A stretch of 7,014 bases of DNA. It comes from Deltaproteobacteria bacterium. GTDB lineage: Bacteria; Desulfobacterota; JAFDIG01. Below, piece after piece: positions 1-6,867 of this stretch (position 1 is the first letter of the stretch; each line of letters opens with the position of its first letter). The position numbers and the translations under genes were made by a program. Under the pieces are notes generated by a model. It saw nothing but the letters and a program-made list of their open reading frames with translations. It made no database searches and was not told the origin of the DNA. The stretch covers positions 1 through 7,014 of the forward strand of contig JAFDIG010000112.1 of NCBI GenBank assembly GCA_019308145.1, read 5' to 3'.

Positions 1-1098
1 TAATTCTTTTATTCTATTTATACTAGAAGTTTCTTTTACATCAAATTTTTTTGCATAAATTCTTAAAGTAAATACAAGAGGTGCCCATCCTCCCAATTTT
101 AGATTCAACATACCTTTATGCTCACCAGATTTTTCTAAAATAAATTTCCGAAATACCCCAAGTGGTATAGGCATAAGGATTAACGATTCAGCCATCTCAG
201 TAAGCAAGGCTTCATTACTTCTCACTAATGAATGAACCATATCCATAAAATTGTTACCTAACTCTTCATCTCCTGTAACAAATCTTAGATCCATTATTAT
301 AATAATATCTAACACTGTTAAAAGACCAGTCCCATATGTAACCTTACCTTTTATTCTTTCCTCCCATTTTTTAAAAGAAGCACGCCACTTTTCATTGCTT
401 GGCATTACCCCGCCTTTACATCTTTTAATGCCTATAAAATCGAGTTTATCAACTACTTTGTTTGCAAAAATCTCAAAATATAGATCTAAAAAATCAACAG
501 AAGAAAGATCTCTTTTTTCTTCCTTTAAATCAATTTTTGTTAGTTTTCTTATAATAAAATCATCTAACTTAACGTTTAGTTTCTCTTTGTTTTTTTCCTC
601 ATAAACAATAAGATTATCTTGATCTGAATTTAAAGTCTGCTCCCTTCTCCCTTCGCTTCCCATAGACATCCAAGCATATTTAACTGGAGGAAGGCCAAAT
701 CCCTCCTTTTCCATCTCTTTTTCAACCATTAAGATCAATTTTTTTGTTAATTCATCTCTGCCATAAGTACAGATATGATGTAAATTTCTTGGGGATCTGT
801 TCTCAAGAAAATCTTTAATTGCTAATTGGCAAATCTTAAAGTGAAGTTCCTTTAACTCCTCAACTTCCTTTGCTCTTTTAATATGCTTAAGGTAAGCCTC
901 AAAATCCTTTTGAATCTCTAATAATTTTTCAATCTCTTTATCAATACTGTTTTTAAGGGTGTATAGAAGAGAGAGTCTCTCTTCACGTGTCATCGTATTA
1001 AGATTATAAAAATCCAAAAAATCTTTTACAACCTCAATAAGATCCTCTTTGTTATTTAAAGGTAAAGGCTCTATTGCTTTGTTAACTCTCTTAAGCAA
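1..1098 (-). CDS. DUF294 nucleotidyltransferase-like protein, 3' end cut by window edge
   Basis: A frame of 366 codons stays open from a TTG start to base 1, so the C-terminus is missing. Residues 147-162 (GSEGRREQTLNSDQDN) are the GS-x-x-R-x-E-Q...D-x-D signature of GlnD-like nucleotidyltransferases of the DUF294 family; D159 and D161 are the likely metal ligands. The last visible stretch (GGWAPLVFTLRIYA, then an SSINRIKEL helix) matches the DUF294_C end region, so probably well under 100 residues are lost. The first ~140 residues look helical and charged; I see no CBS or cyclic-nucleotide-binding domain, which many family members carry in front. Known members are thought to act in signalling by nucleotidyl transfer, but the target is unknown. 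The TTG start is supported by AGAGGA six bases upstream; the first in-frame ATG (codon 36, 993-991) has no ribosome binding site and an in-frame TAG lies two codons before the TTG. It overlaps the valS end by 8 bp, suggesting translational coupling. The family call is firm, the function open. Confidence 0.85.
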   Translation of the reverse strand, partial: MLKRVNKAIEPLPLNNKEDLIEVVKDFLDFYNLNTMTREERLSLLYTLKNSIDKEIEKLLEIQKDFEAYLKHIKRAKEVEELKELHFKICQLAIKDFLENRSPRNLHHICTYGRDELTKKLILMVEKEMEKEGFGLPPVKYAWMSMGSEGRREQTLNSDQDNLIVYEEKNKEKLNVKLDDFIIRKLTKIDLKEEKRDLSSVDFLDLYFEIFANKVVDKLDFIGIKRCKGGVMPSNEKWRASFKKWEERIKGKVTYGTGLLTVLDIIIIMDLRFVTGDEELGNNFMDMVHSLVRSNEALLTEMAESLILMPIPLGVFRKFILEKSGEHKGMLNLKLGGWAPLVFTLRIYAKKFDVKETSSINRIKEL

Positions 1099-3751
1099 AT
1101 TCTATCCTCTGAATCCTCTCAAGCTGTTTATATATCTTTTCCCTTTTTTCGGTCAACTTTTCTTTTTTCCTTTTTTCTTTTTCAACTATTTCACGCGGTG
1201 CTTTTTCTATAAAATTTTTATTTGAAAGCTTTTTTTTAACAAAAGACAAGTCAGTATCTATATTAGATATTTCTTTCATCAGTCTTTTCTTTTCTTTGTC
1301 TAAATCCACAACGCCTTCAAGTAAAACAAAAATGTTAACCCTATCACCTATAGCCGCAGCACATTTTTTGGGCTCTTCCTCTTCCTTTAAGTAAGATATT
1401 TTTTCTACTTTTGATAATTCTTTAATCCAAAGTTCATGTTCACTTAAGATTTTTAATGCATTATCGTCCTTTGGGTAGATAAAAACATCTATATACTTAG
1501 AGGGATGAATATCCATTTCACCTCTAATATTCCTTATACTATTAATAGCCTCCTTTATTACTGTCATATCCTTGTAAGCCTGATAATCCTCACTTTCCTT
1601 TTTAGGCTTAGGAAAGGAAGCAACTACTATCGAGCCTTCGGTACCAGGCAAGGATTGATATATTTCCTCAGTTATAAAAGGCATAAAAGGATGAAGAAGT
1701 TTGATAGCAGTAATTAAAGTTTGAAGCAAAGTATTTTGAGCTCTTCTTTTTCTTTTTAAACTGGATGGTTTATAAAGGTGGGGCTTTATCAATTCTAAAT
1801 ACCAGTCACAAAATTCATGCCAGAAAAATTGATAGATAGATTGAGCTGCTTCATTAAATCTATACTCATCAAGAGATGAAATGACCTCTTCTACTGTATT
1901 ATTGAGTTGATGCATGATCCATCTATCAAATAGATCGGGTTTTTCCATTTCAGATTCAGCTGGAAAATCAAAACCTTCTAAATTCATGATAGAAAATCTG
2001 GCAGCATTCCATATCTTGTTGGCAAAATTTCTATATCCTGAGATCCTTTCTTCTGAAAGAATGATATCCCTTCCCTGAACAGTAAAAACTGAGAGAGCAA
2101 ATCTAAAAGCATCTGTGCCATATTTCTCCATCATGACAAGGGGATCTATAACATTTCCTCTTGTCTTACTCATCTTTTGCCCTTGAAGATCTTTAACTAA
2201 TGCATGAATGTAGACGTCTCTAAAAGGAACGTCTCCCATAAACTTTATTCCCATCATCATCATTCTTGCAACCCAGAAGAAAAGAATATCAAATCCTGTA
2301 ACTAACACGGATGTTGGATAAAAAGTTTTAAGAGCAAGAGTCTCTTCTGGCCAACCAAGAGTAGAAAAAGGCCATAAGGCTGAACTAAACCATGTGTCAA
2401 GAACATCATCTTCCTGTTTAAGATTAGTAGAACCACATTTTGGGCACTTGGAGGGCTCATTTCTTTGTACAATAGTTTCACCACAATCCTCACAATACCA
2501 TACAGGGATTCTATGCCCCCACCAGATCTGGCGGGATATACACCAGTCTCTAATATTTTCCATCCATTCAAAATAAACTCTTTCCCATTGATGTGGGATG
2601 ATACGTGTTCTTCCCTCTTTAACTGCTTTGATTGCTGGCTCTGCTAAAGGTTTTATCTTTATAAACCACTGCTTTGATAAATATGGCTCTATTATTGTTT
2701 TACAACGATAGCAGTGGCCTATGTTGTGTTCATAATCTTCAATTTTTACCAATGTTCCATCTTTTTTAAAATCCTCAATAATTTTTCTTCTGCACTCAAA
2801 ACGGTCTAATCCTTTATATTTAGCAGCATTTTCATTCATTATTCCGCTTTCATCTATTACCTGAACAACCTCAAGATCATGTTTTTGACCAATAAGAAAG
2901 TCATTAGGATCATGAGCAGGCGTAATCTTTAACGCCCCTGTGCCAAACTCCATATCCACATATTCATCTGCAATCAAAGGAATCTTTCGCCCTATTACTG
3001 GTAAAAGCAAGGTTTTGCCAATTTTATCTTTATATCTTGGATCATCAGGGTGAACTGCTACAGCAATATCACCTAACATTGTTTCAGGTCGAGTTGTAGC
3101 GACAATAACAAAACCAGTTTTATCTTCAAAAGGATATTTTAAATAAAAAAGATTTCCTTTTGTTGGTTCATGCTCAACCTCAAGATCCGAAAGAGCGGTT
3201 TGGCAACGTGGACACCAGTTGATTATATAGTTTCCTTGATAAATTAATCCTTCATTATAAAGTCGGACAAAAACTTCGATAACCGCCTTTGATAGCCCTT
3301 CATCCATGGTAAATCTTTGTCTTTTCCAATCACATGATGCCCCTAATTTTTTTAATTGATTTATTATGATGCCTCCATATTTTTCTTTCCACTCCCATAC
3401 CCGTTTAATAAATTCCTCTCTTCCTATTGCATGGCGAGTAATGCCCTCCTCAGCAAGTTTTTTCTCTACTATATTTTGGGTAGCAATGCCAGCATGGTCC
3501 ATTCCTGGCATCCATAATGCATTATATCCTTGCATTCTCTTCAATCTAATAAGGATATCTTGAAGGGTATTATTAAGGGCATGTCCTATATGTAAGGTAC
3601 CTGTTACATTGGGGGGAGGGATTACTATAGAATAGGCTTTTTTAGGAGATTGATCATGGGCAGCAAATAAATCATTTTTAATCCAATATTCATACCATTT
3701 ATCTTCAACTTTATGGGCATCAAACACCTTTTCCAGCTTCCTTAACCCCAT
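1091..3751 (-). CDS. valS: Valyl-tRNA synthetase (ValRS), class I
   Basis: Charges tRNA-Val with valine using ATP, in the cytoplasm, and hydrolyses mischarged Thr-tRNA-Val. The 886-residue length is normal for bacteria. In order: class I Rossmann core with HIGH at residues 54-57 inside PPPNVTGTLHIGH; the CP1 editing domain at about 190-350, with TTRPETMLGD (219-228) and GTGALKITPAHDPNDF (270-285); second half of the core with GFDILFFWVARMMMMG (486-501), a ValRS hallmark, and KMSKT (526-530) in the place of KMSKS; the anticodon-binding helical domain at about 600-750; and a C-terminal coiled-coil arm at about 815-882. Cys pairs C180/C183 with C347/C350, and C420/C423 with C436/C439, look like two zinc sites. 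The gene appears complete with no frame break. Its upstream gap is only 42 bp, too short for a T-box or long leader, so transcription probably comes from the promoter before the receiver-domain gene. The ATG is the first possible start, since an in-frame TAA lies four codons upstream. Confidence 0.98.
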   Translation of the reverse strand: MGLRKLEKVFDAHKVEDKWYEYWIKNDLFAAHDQSPKKAYSIVIPPPNVTGTLHIGHALNNTLQDILIRLKRMQGYNALWMPGMDHAGIATQNIVEKKLAEEGITRHAIGREEFIKRVWEWKEKYGGIIINQLKKLGASCDWKRQRFTMDEGLSKAVIEVFVRLYNEGLIYQGNYIINWCPRCQTALSDLEVEHEPTKGNLFYLKYPFEDKTGFVIVATTRPETMLGDIAVAVHPDDPRYKDKIGKTLLLPVIGRKIPLIADEYVDMEFGTGALKITPAHDPNDFLIGQKHDLEVVQVIDESGIMNENAAKYKGLDRFECRRKIIEDFKKDGTLVKIEDYEHNIGHCYRCKTIIEPYLSKQWFIKIKPLAEPAIKAVKEGRTRIIPHQWERVYFEWMENIRDWCISRQIWWGHRIPVWYCEDCGETIVQRNEPSKCPKCGSTNLKQEDDVLDTWFSSALWPFSTLGWPEETLALKTFYPTSVLVTGFDILFFWVARMMMMGIKFMGDVPFRDVYIHALVKDLQGQKMSKTRGNVIDPLVMMEKYGTDAFRFALSVFTVQGRDIILSEERISGYRNFANKIWNAARFSIMNLEGFDFPAESEMEKPDLFDRWIMHQLNNTVEEVISSLDEYRFNEAAQSIYQFFWHEFCDWYLELIKPHLYKPSSLKRKRRAQNTLLQTLITAIKLLHPFMPFITEEIYQSLPGTEGSIVVASFPKPKKESEDYQAYKDMTVIKEAINSIRNIRGEMDIHPSKYIDVFIYPKDDNALKILSEHELWIKELSKVEKISYLKEEEEPKKCAAAIGDRVNIFVLLEGVVDLDKEKKRLMKEISNIDTDLSFVKKKLSNKNFIEKAPREIVEKEKRKKEKLTEKREKIYKQLERIQRIEFA
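1105..1110 (-). promoter_or_regulatory. Ribosome binding site for the DUF294 gene (TTG start)
   Basis: AGAGGA on the minus strand lies six bases before the TTG at 1098-1096, inside the last codons of valS. It decides the choice of a TTG start over the downstream ATG at 993-991, which has no purine-rich sequence before it. Confidence 0.55.
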
Positions 3752-3763
3752 TAGTCTGCTTTA

Positions 3764-3771
3764 ACCTCCTT
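3764..3771 (-). promoter_or_regulatory. Ribosome binding site of valS, widely spaced
   Basis: AAGGAGGT on the minus strand is a near-perfect anti-Shine-Dalgarno match, but 12 bases separate it from the valS ATG at 3751, longer than the usual 5-9. No alternative start codon lies nearer in frame, and MGLRKLEKVFDAHKVEDKWY is a plausible ValRS N-terminus, so the start stands and the long spacing is a real oddity. Confidence 0.6.
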
Positions 3772-3793
3772 AGCTTATGTAGTTTTTTCTCTT

Positions 3794-5608
3794 CTATAGT
3801 TTTTGAATTTTTTCTATCGCCTCCTTTACATATTTCTCTGTTAATTTTGGAACTATCTTATCACAAGCTATCTCAACCTGATTAGAAATAATTTCAGCAA
3901 ACGAGTTTACTATTTGAGGAACATTCTCATTAAGAAATTTTTGAAGATACTCTGTCATTAATTTAGTAACCTTATTCTCTATCTCAGAAGAAACTTTTAA
4001 CTCTTCTATCCCCTCTTCTTTTTCCCTTGTTTCTACTTCTTTTATAAGAGCTTCTTCTTTTTCTAAATCAAAAGGTGTTTCTTCTATTTCCTCATCTTGA
4101 GAGACAACCTCTCTATCCAAATCTGATTCTGGTTTTTCTATTATTTGTTCAATAGATTTGGAGACCTCTTTTAGCTCATTTGATAGCTCCTCATCACTTT
4201 TTGTTTCAAGCATGGTAGGTGATATTTCCTCAAAAGAGGTTATAGGTCTAAATTCATCCAAATCCTCTATAATCTTTTCTTCAAAAGACTCTATAGCTTC
4301 TATAGTTTCTCCTTTTGCTCTATCTTCTTTAGGTTTTTGTTCACCTTCTTCGCTAATCGTCTCTTCTTTAAGCTCAAGGTCTTTAAATTTATCAATATCT
4401 AAAGGCTCATCTTTTTCTAACCCCAATTCTTCTATCTCTTTATCTAATTCTGGTTGAAAAGTCTTCTCTTTTTGAGCAGCTAAATCGATATTTTCTAATC
4501 GAGGCTCTTCTTCGAGTTCAATGGTTTTACCAAACTCCTCTATTAACTCAGATAAATCTTCTTCTGCCTGCTCTATCTCTTTTAATCCCTCTTTTTTATC
4601 AGTTTCTTTTTCTAATCCTATCTCAGAAGATGTTATCTTTTCCTCTAATTCTTTAATATCTTCCACGTGAGTTTCCCTTTTTTCTAAATCTTGAAATTCG
4701 ATATCAAATTCTTCTTTGCTTTTTTCCTTCTCTTCTTCTAAATTTAATTCAAAAGCATCTTCCTCACCTAATTCAAGAGGTTTTTCAAATCCCATTTCAC
4801 TTACAGTCTCTTCTTCTGGCATATCCTCAAAAAGCTTCTCCTCTTCTTTAAGCTCCTCTGTCTTTAATTCTAATTCTTCTAAATCTATTTTTTCCTCTTT
4901 TGCTTCAGATACTTTTTCTTCTAAAATCCCTTCCTTTGGAGATTCCGGAGAAACAACCTCTTCCTTTGAAACCTCTTCTTCCTTGAAAATATCTTCCTCT
5001 TCCACAAGTTCTTTAGTATCCCCTGCCAATTTTCTACCTAAAATTTCATCCATATCAACGACCATTGTATCCTCTTCTATCTCTTTTAAAAGATCTTTTT
5101 CTCCCTTCTCTTCTGCTTCTACAACATCAACCAAGTCAATTACTTCTTCTTCTTTATCATTACCAAAATCAGATAAAGTCAAATCAGAAACATCTGTAAC
5201 CTCTTCAAGATCCAATGTTTCTTCAAAAGAAGATTCAGCTTGTTTTTCAACAATTTCTTTTACCTTTTCTAAGATTGCTGTTGCTTCAAAAGGTCTTGAA
5301 ATAAAACCATTTGCATTAACTCTAACACTTTCTTCTAACTCAATATCTTCAAAAATTCCTTCTGTAAGTAAAACAGGAATATTCTTAATTTCAGGATCTT
5401 TTTTAATTTCCTCACAGATTTCATACCCTGACTTATCAGGGATTGAAATATTTGCGATTACCAGGTCAGGTTTAAGCTCTTTTACTTTCTCAACAGAGTT
5501 TATGCCTTTACTCTCAAATATCAATTCATATTTATCAGAGGGAAGGATTTTTTGGAAAAGTTTTTGAATAGCTACATTATTTTCGGCTATAAATATTTTT
5601 TTAGCCAT
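3794..5608 (-). CDS. Degenerate receiver-domain protein with long acidic linker and helical C-terminal module
   Basis: The start is set at 5608 (604 residues) because AAGGAG abuts the earlier ATG at 5617 with no spacing but sits nine bases before this one; the longer form adds only MKK. Residues 1-122 form a response-regulator receiver fold (KIFIAENNVAIQKL, PDLVIANISIPDKSGYEICE, IPVLLTEG, FISRPFE). Catalytic positions are altered: the phospho-acceptor Asp is N53 (codon AAT at 5452-5450), the acidic pair is E9/N10, and the conserved Lys is R105; T82 is kept. Phosphorylation is therefore unlikely. Residues about 123-543 have roughly 30% Glu and 9% Asp by hand count, about 45 Lys, no Cys or Trp, and are probably disordered or partly coiled. 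Residues about 544-604 are amphipathic helices (KFLNENVPQIV; IVPKLTEKYVKEAIEKIQKL). There is no DNA-binding or enzymatic output domain and no signal peptide or membrane segment. It is probably first in an operon with valS. A scaffold or hub is my inference; the function is unknown. Confidence 0.9.
   Translation of the reverse strand: MAKKIFIAENNVAIQKLFQKILPSDKYELIFESKGINSVEKVKELKPDLVIANISIPDKSGYEICEEIKKDPEIKNIPVLLTEGIFEDIELEESVRVNANGFISRPFEATAILEKVKEIVEKQAESSFEETLDLEEVTDVSDLTLSDFGNDKEEEVIDLVDVVEAEEKGEKDLLKEIEEDTMVVDMDEILGRKLAGDTKELVEEEDIFKEEEVSKEEVVSPESPKEGILEEKVSEAKEEKIDLEELELKTEELKEEEKLFEDMPEEETVSEMGFEKPLELGEEDAFELNLEEEKEKSKEEFDIEFQDLEKRETHVEDIKELEEKITSSEIGLEKETDKKEGLKEIEQAEEDLSELIEEFGKTIELEEEPRLENIDLAAQKEKTFQPELDKEIEELGLEKDEPLDIDKFKDLELKEETISEEGEQKPKEDRAKGETIEAIESFEEKIIEDLDEFRPITSFEEISPTMLETKSDEELSNELKEVSKSIEQIIEKPESDLDREVVSQDEEIEETPFDLEKEEALIKEVETREKEEGIEELKVSSEIENKVTKLMTEYLQKFLNENVPQIVNSFAEIISNQVEIACDKIVPKLTEKYVKEAIEKIQKL
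4412..4798 (-). repeat. Three copies of an E-h-G-h-E-K motif in the acidic linker
   Basis: The linker of the receiver-domain protein carries EMGFEK (4798-4781), EIGLEK (4624-4607) and ELGLEK (4429-4412). At DNA level these are related 18-mers (GAAATGGGATTTGAAAAA, GAGATAGGATTAGAAAAA, GAATTGGGGTTAGAAAAA), starting 58 and 65 codons apart. They may be remnants of an approximately 60-residue repeat or short docking motifs. In such biased sequence chance is a real alternative, though Gly is rare in the linker. Confidence 0.4.
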
Positions 5609-5617
5609 TTTTTTCAT

Positions 5618-5623
5618 CTCCTT
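5618..5623 (-). promoter_or_regulatory. Ribosome binding site deciding the receiver-protein start
   Basis: AAGGAG on the minus strand is immediately followed by ATG (5617), then six A residues and a second in-frame ATG (5608). Spacing is zero to the first and nine bases to the second, so the ribosome should use the second. The product would begin MAKKIFIAEN, a typical receiver-domain start. Confidence 0.7.
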
Positions 5624-5655
5624 AAAATCTTTAGGTCTTATTTTATAAGAAAAAA

Positions 5656-5682
5656 ATTATCATAAATAATCTGCTATGTCAA
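5656..5682 (-). promoter_or_regulatory. Sigma-70-type promoter candidate for the receiver-valS-DUF294 operon
   Basis: Minus strand: a perfect TTGACA -35 box (5682-5677), a 15-bp spacer and GATAAT (5661-5656) as the -10 box, five of six to consensus. A 17-bp spacer would instead give the poorer TAATTT. Transcription would start near 5649, leaving a leader of about 40 bases before the ATG at 5608. This is the only intergenic gap in the three-gene run long enough for a promoter. A 6-bp inverted repeat (5636-5650) sits at the predicted start of the transcript. Confidence 0.55.
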
Positions 5683-5731
5683 GAATATAACCCAAATATT
5701 TAAAAAAAATTAAATAATTAACTCAATAAAG

Positions 5732-6772
5732 TTAAAGGATTATCCAAGGATGAGGCAGAAATATCTGTTCATATAAATTAAAAGCATATCTATCAGTCAT
5801 ACCAGCTATAAAATCAATAACAACCCTCTCTTTAGTATCATAAAAATCTTTTTTCCCAGTTATCTTAAGAAATTTTTCTGGATTTTTTATAAAAAATCTA
5901 TATAACTCTTTTATAATCTTTGCAGCTTTTAAAAAATCATTATGTACTATACTACAATCATAAACCTTTTCATATAAAAAATCTCTTAACATAAACATTG
6001 AGTTATGAATATCTTTATTTATACTTATAACTTTACCACCATTATCTAAAGTAGAATATATTACACCTTTAACCATTGTATCAATACGCTCTCCATAAGT
6101 TTTTCCCAAAATTTTTACCACAGAACCAGGGATATCTGAGTTAGAGATAATGCCACCCCTTATAGCATCATCTATATCATGATTTATATATGCTATAATA
6201 TCTGCAATTCTAACTATTTGCCCTTCAAGAGTGATCGCTTTCTCTTCTCTTTTAATAGGTAAAATTTCTCCTTTGCCTTTTGAATGTTTCACAATACCAT
6301 CCCTTACTTCATAGGTCAAATTTAACCCCTTGTGATCTTTTTCCAGTATATCAACAACTCTTAAGCTTTGTTCTGCATGATTAAACCCAGAAGATGAGAT
6401 TTCATTTAGCACTTCTTCTCCAGCATGTCCAAAAGGAGTGTGCCCAAGATCATGACCTAATGCTATAGCTTCAGTTAAAGATTCATTAAGCATTAAACCT
6501 TTTGCAATAGTGCGGGCTATTTGTGAAACTTCAAGAGTATGAGTTAATCTGGTTCTATAATGATCCCCCGTAGGAGAAAGAAAAACCTGAGTCTTATCTT
6601 TTAATCTTCGGAAGGCTTTAGAATGGATTATACGATCACGATCGAGTTGAAAAGCTGGTCTTATCTCACACTCCTTCTCCTCTTTTGCTCTCCCCTTTGT
6701 TTTGCTACTTAACATAGCATAAGGAGAAAGGGTTTTTATCTCAAGTTCTTCCAACCTTTTTCTTACTAACAT
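5732..6772 (-). CDS. dgt: Deoxyguanosinetriphosphate triphosphohydrolase-like protein (HD-domain dNTPase)
   Basis: A dNTP triphosphohydrolase of the bacterial dGTPase type 2 group, which splits dNTPs to deoxynucleosides and tripolyphosphate and so tunes cytoplasmic dNTP pools. Residues 49-66 (IHSKAFRRLKDKTQVFLS) are a family signature. HD-domain metal ligands are visible as H78 (TRLTHTLEVSQIART), H107-D108 (GHDLGHTPFGHAGE) and D191 (VRIADIIAYINHDIDDA). NHAEQS (131-136) and the C-terminal FIAGMTDRYA (321-330) are further family motifs. Its 346 residues are of normal length and the gene looks intact. The start MLVRKRLEELEIKTLSPYA matches the usual N-terminus (an Arg-rich helix followed by LSPYA), yet no Shine-Dalgarno precedes the ATG; a promoter candidate very close to it suggests a nearly leaderless mRNA. 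It lies 123 bp upstream of the receiver gene, which has its own promoter candidate. Type 2 enzymes can act on several dNTPs, so strict dGTP specificity should not be assumed. Confidence 0.95.
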   Translation of the reverse strand: MLVRKRLEELEIKTLSPYAMLSSKTKGRAKEEKECEIRPAFQLDRDRIIHSKAFRRLKDKTQVFLSPTGDHYRTRLTHTLEVSQIARTIAKGLMLNESLTEAIALGHDLGHTPFGHAGEEVLNEISSSGFNHAEQSLRVVDILEKDHKGLNLTYEVRDGIVKHSKGKGEILPIKREEKAITLEGQIVRIADIIAYINHDIDDAIRGGIISNSDIPGSVVKILGKTYGERIDTMVKGVIYSTLDNGGKVISINKDIHNSMFMLRDFLYEKVYDCSIVHNDFLKAAKIIKELYRFFIKNPEKFLKITGKKDFYDTKERVVIDFIAGMTDRYAFNLYEQIFLPHPWIIL

Positions 6773-6784
6773 TTATTTATAAAA

Positions 6785-6813
6785 ATTCTATCATATAGAT
6801 AAATAAAATGCAA
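6785..6813 (-). promoter_or_regulatory. Promoter candidate for dgt, implying a very short 5' leader
   Basis: Minus strand: TTGCAT (6813-6808), a 17-bp spacer and TAGAAT (6790-6785). The -10 box is good (five of six), the -35 box weak (three of six). A start about seven bases past the -10 box leaves only around five bases before the dgt ATG at 6772, which fits the lack of a Shine-Dalgarno. TATGAT also occurs a few bases further upstream. Confidence 0.4.
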
Positions 6814-6838
6814 CTTAAATAAAAAAAGATTTTTTGTC

Positions 6839-6867
6839 TTGACTAAAGCAATCCAATTTGTTACAAA
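6839..6867 (+). promoter_or_regulatory. Promoter candidate for the divergent GAF-type gene
   Basis: Plus strand: TTGACT (6839-6844, five of six), an exact 17-bp spacer and TACAAA (6862-6867, four of six). Transcription would start near 6874, giving a leader of about 48 bases to the ATG at 6922. The -35 box lies 25 bp from the -35 candidate of dgt, a back-to-back arrangement. An inverted repeat TTTGT-T-ACAAA (6857-6867) covers the -10 box. Confidence 0.45.

Noticed and set aside
251..604. Plus-strand open frame of 117 codons
   Set aside because: It is antisense to the DUF294 gene, whose signature motifs are unmistakable; low-complexity Ser/Leu/Ile translation with no domain.
2302..2571. Minus-strand 89-codon frame and several small plus-strand frames inside valS
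   Set aside because: They are alternative frames of an intact ValRS with continuous family motifs across the region.
3752..3793. T-box leader or separate promoter for valS
   Set aside because: The gap is 42 bp and is mostly the ribosome binding site; a T-box needs far more space and its conserved elements are absent.
4716..5567. Long plus-strand open frame of 283 codons, very Ser-rich
   Set aside because: It lies antisense to the Glu-rich linker and receiver domain; antisense GAA/GAG reads as TTC/CTC and, in this frame, Ser codons. No recognisable domain and no ribosome binding site. The same applies to 4158-4457.
3794..5608. Reading the acidic linker as a frame-shifted or pseudogene segment
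   Set aside because: The frame is continuous from a canonical receiver to an ordered helical C-terminus with no stop, and codon choice matches neighbouring genes.
5700..5731. Possible terminator after dgt (TTAATTATTTAA followed by eight T on the minus strand)
   Set aside because: The stem would be A-T pairs only and very weak; in AT-rich intergenic sequence a T run alone is not evidence of an intrinsic terminator.
5732..6772. dgt as an anti-phage dNTP-depleting enzyme within a defence island
   Set aside because: Motifs and length fit the housekeeping type 2 family, and no defence, phage or mobile genes are nearby.
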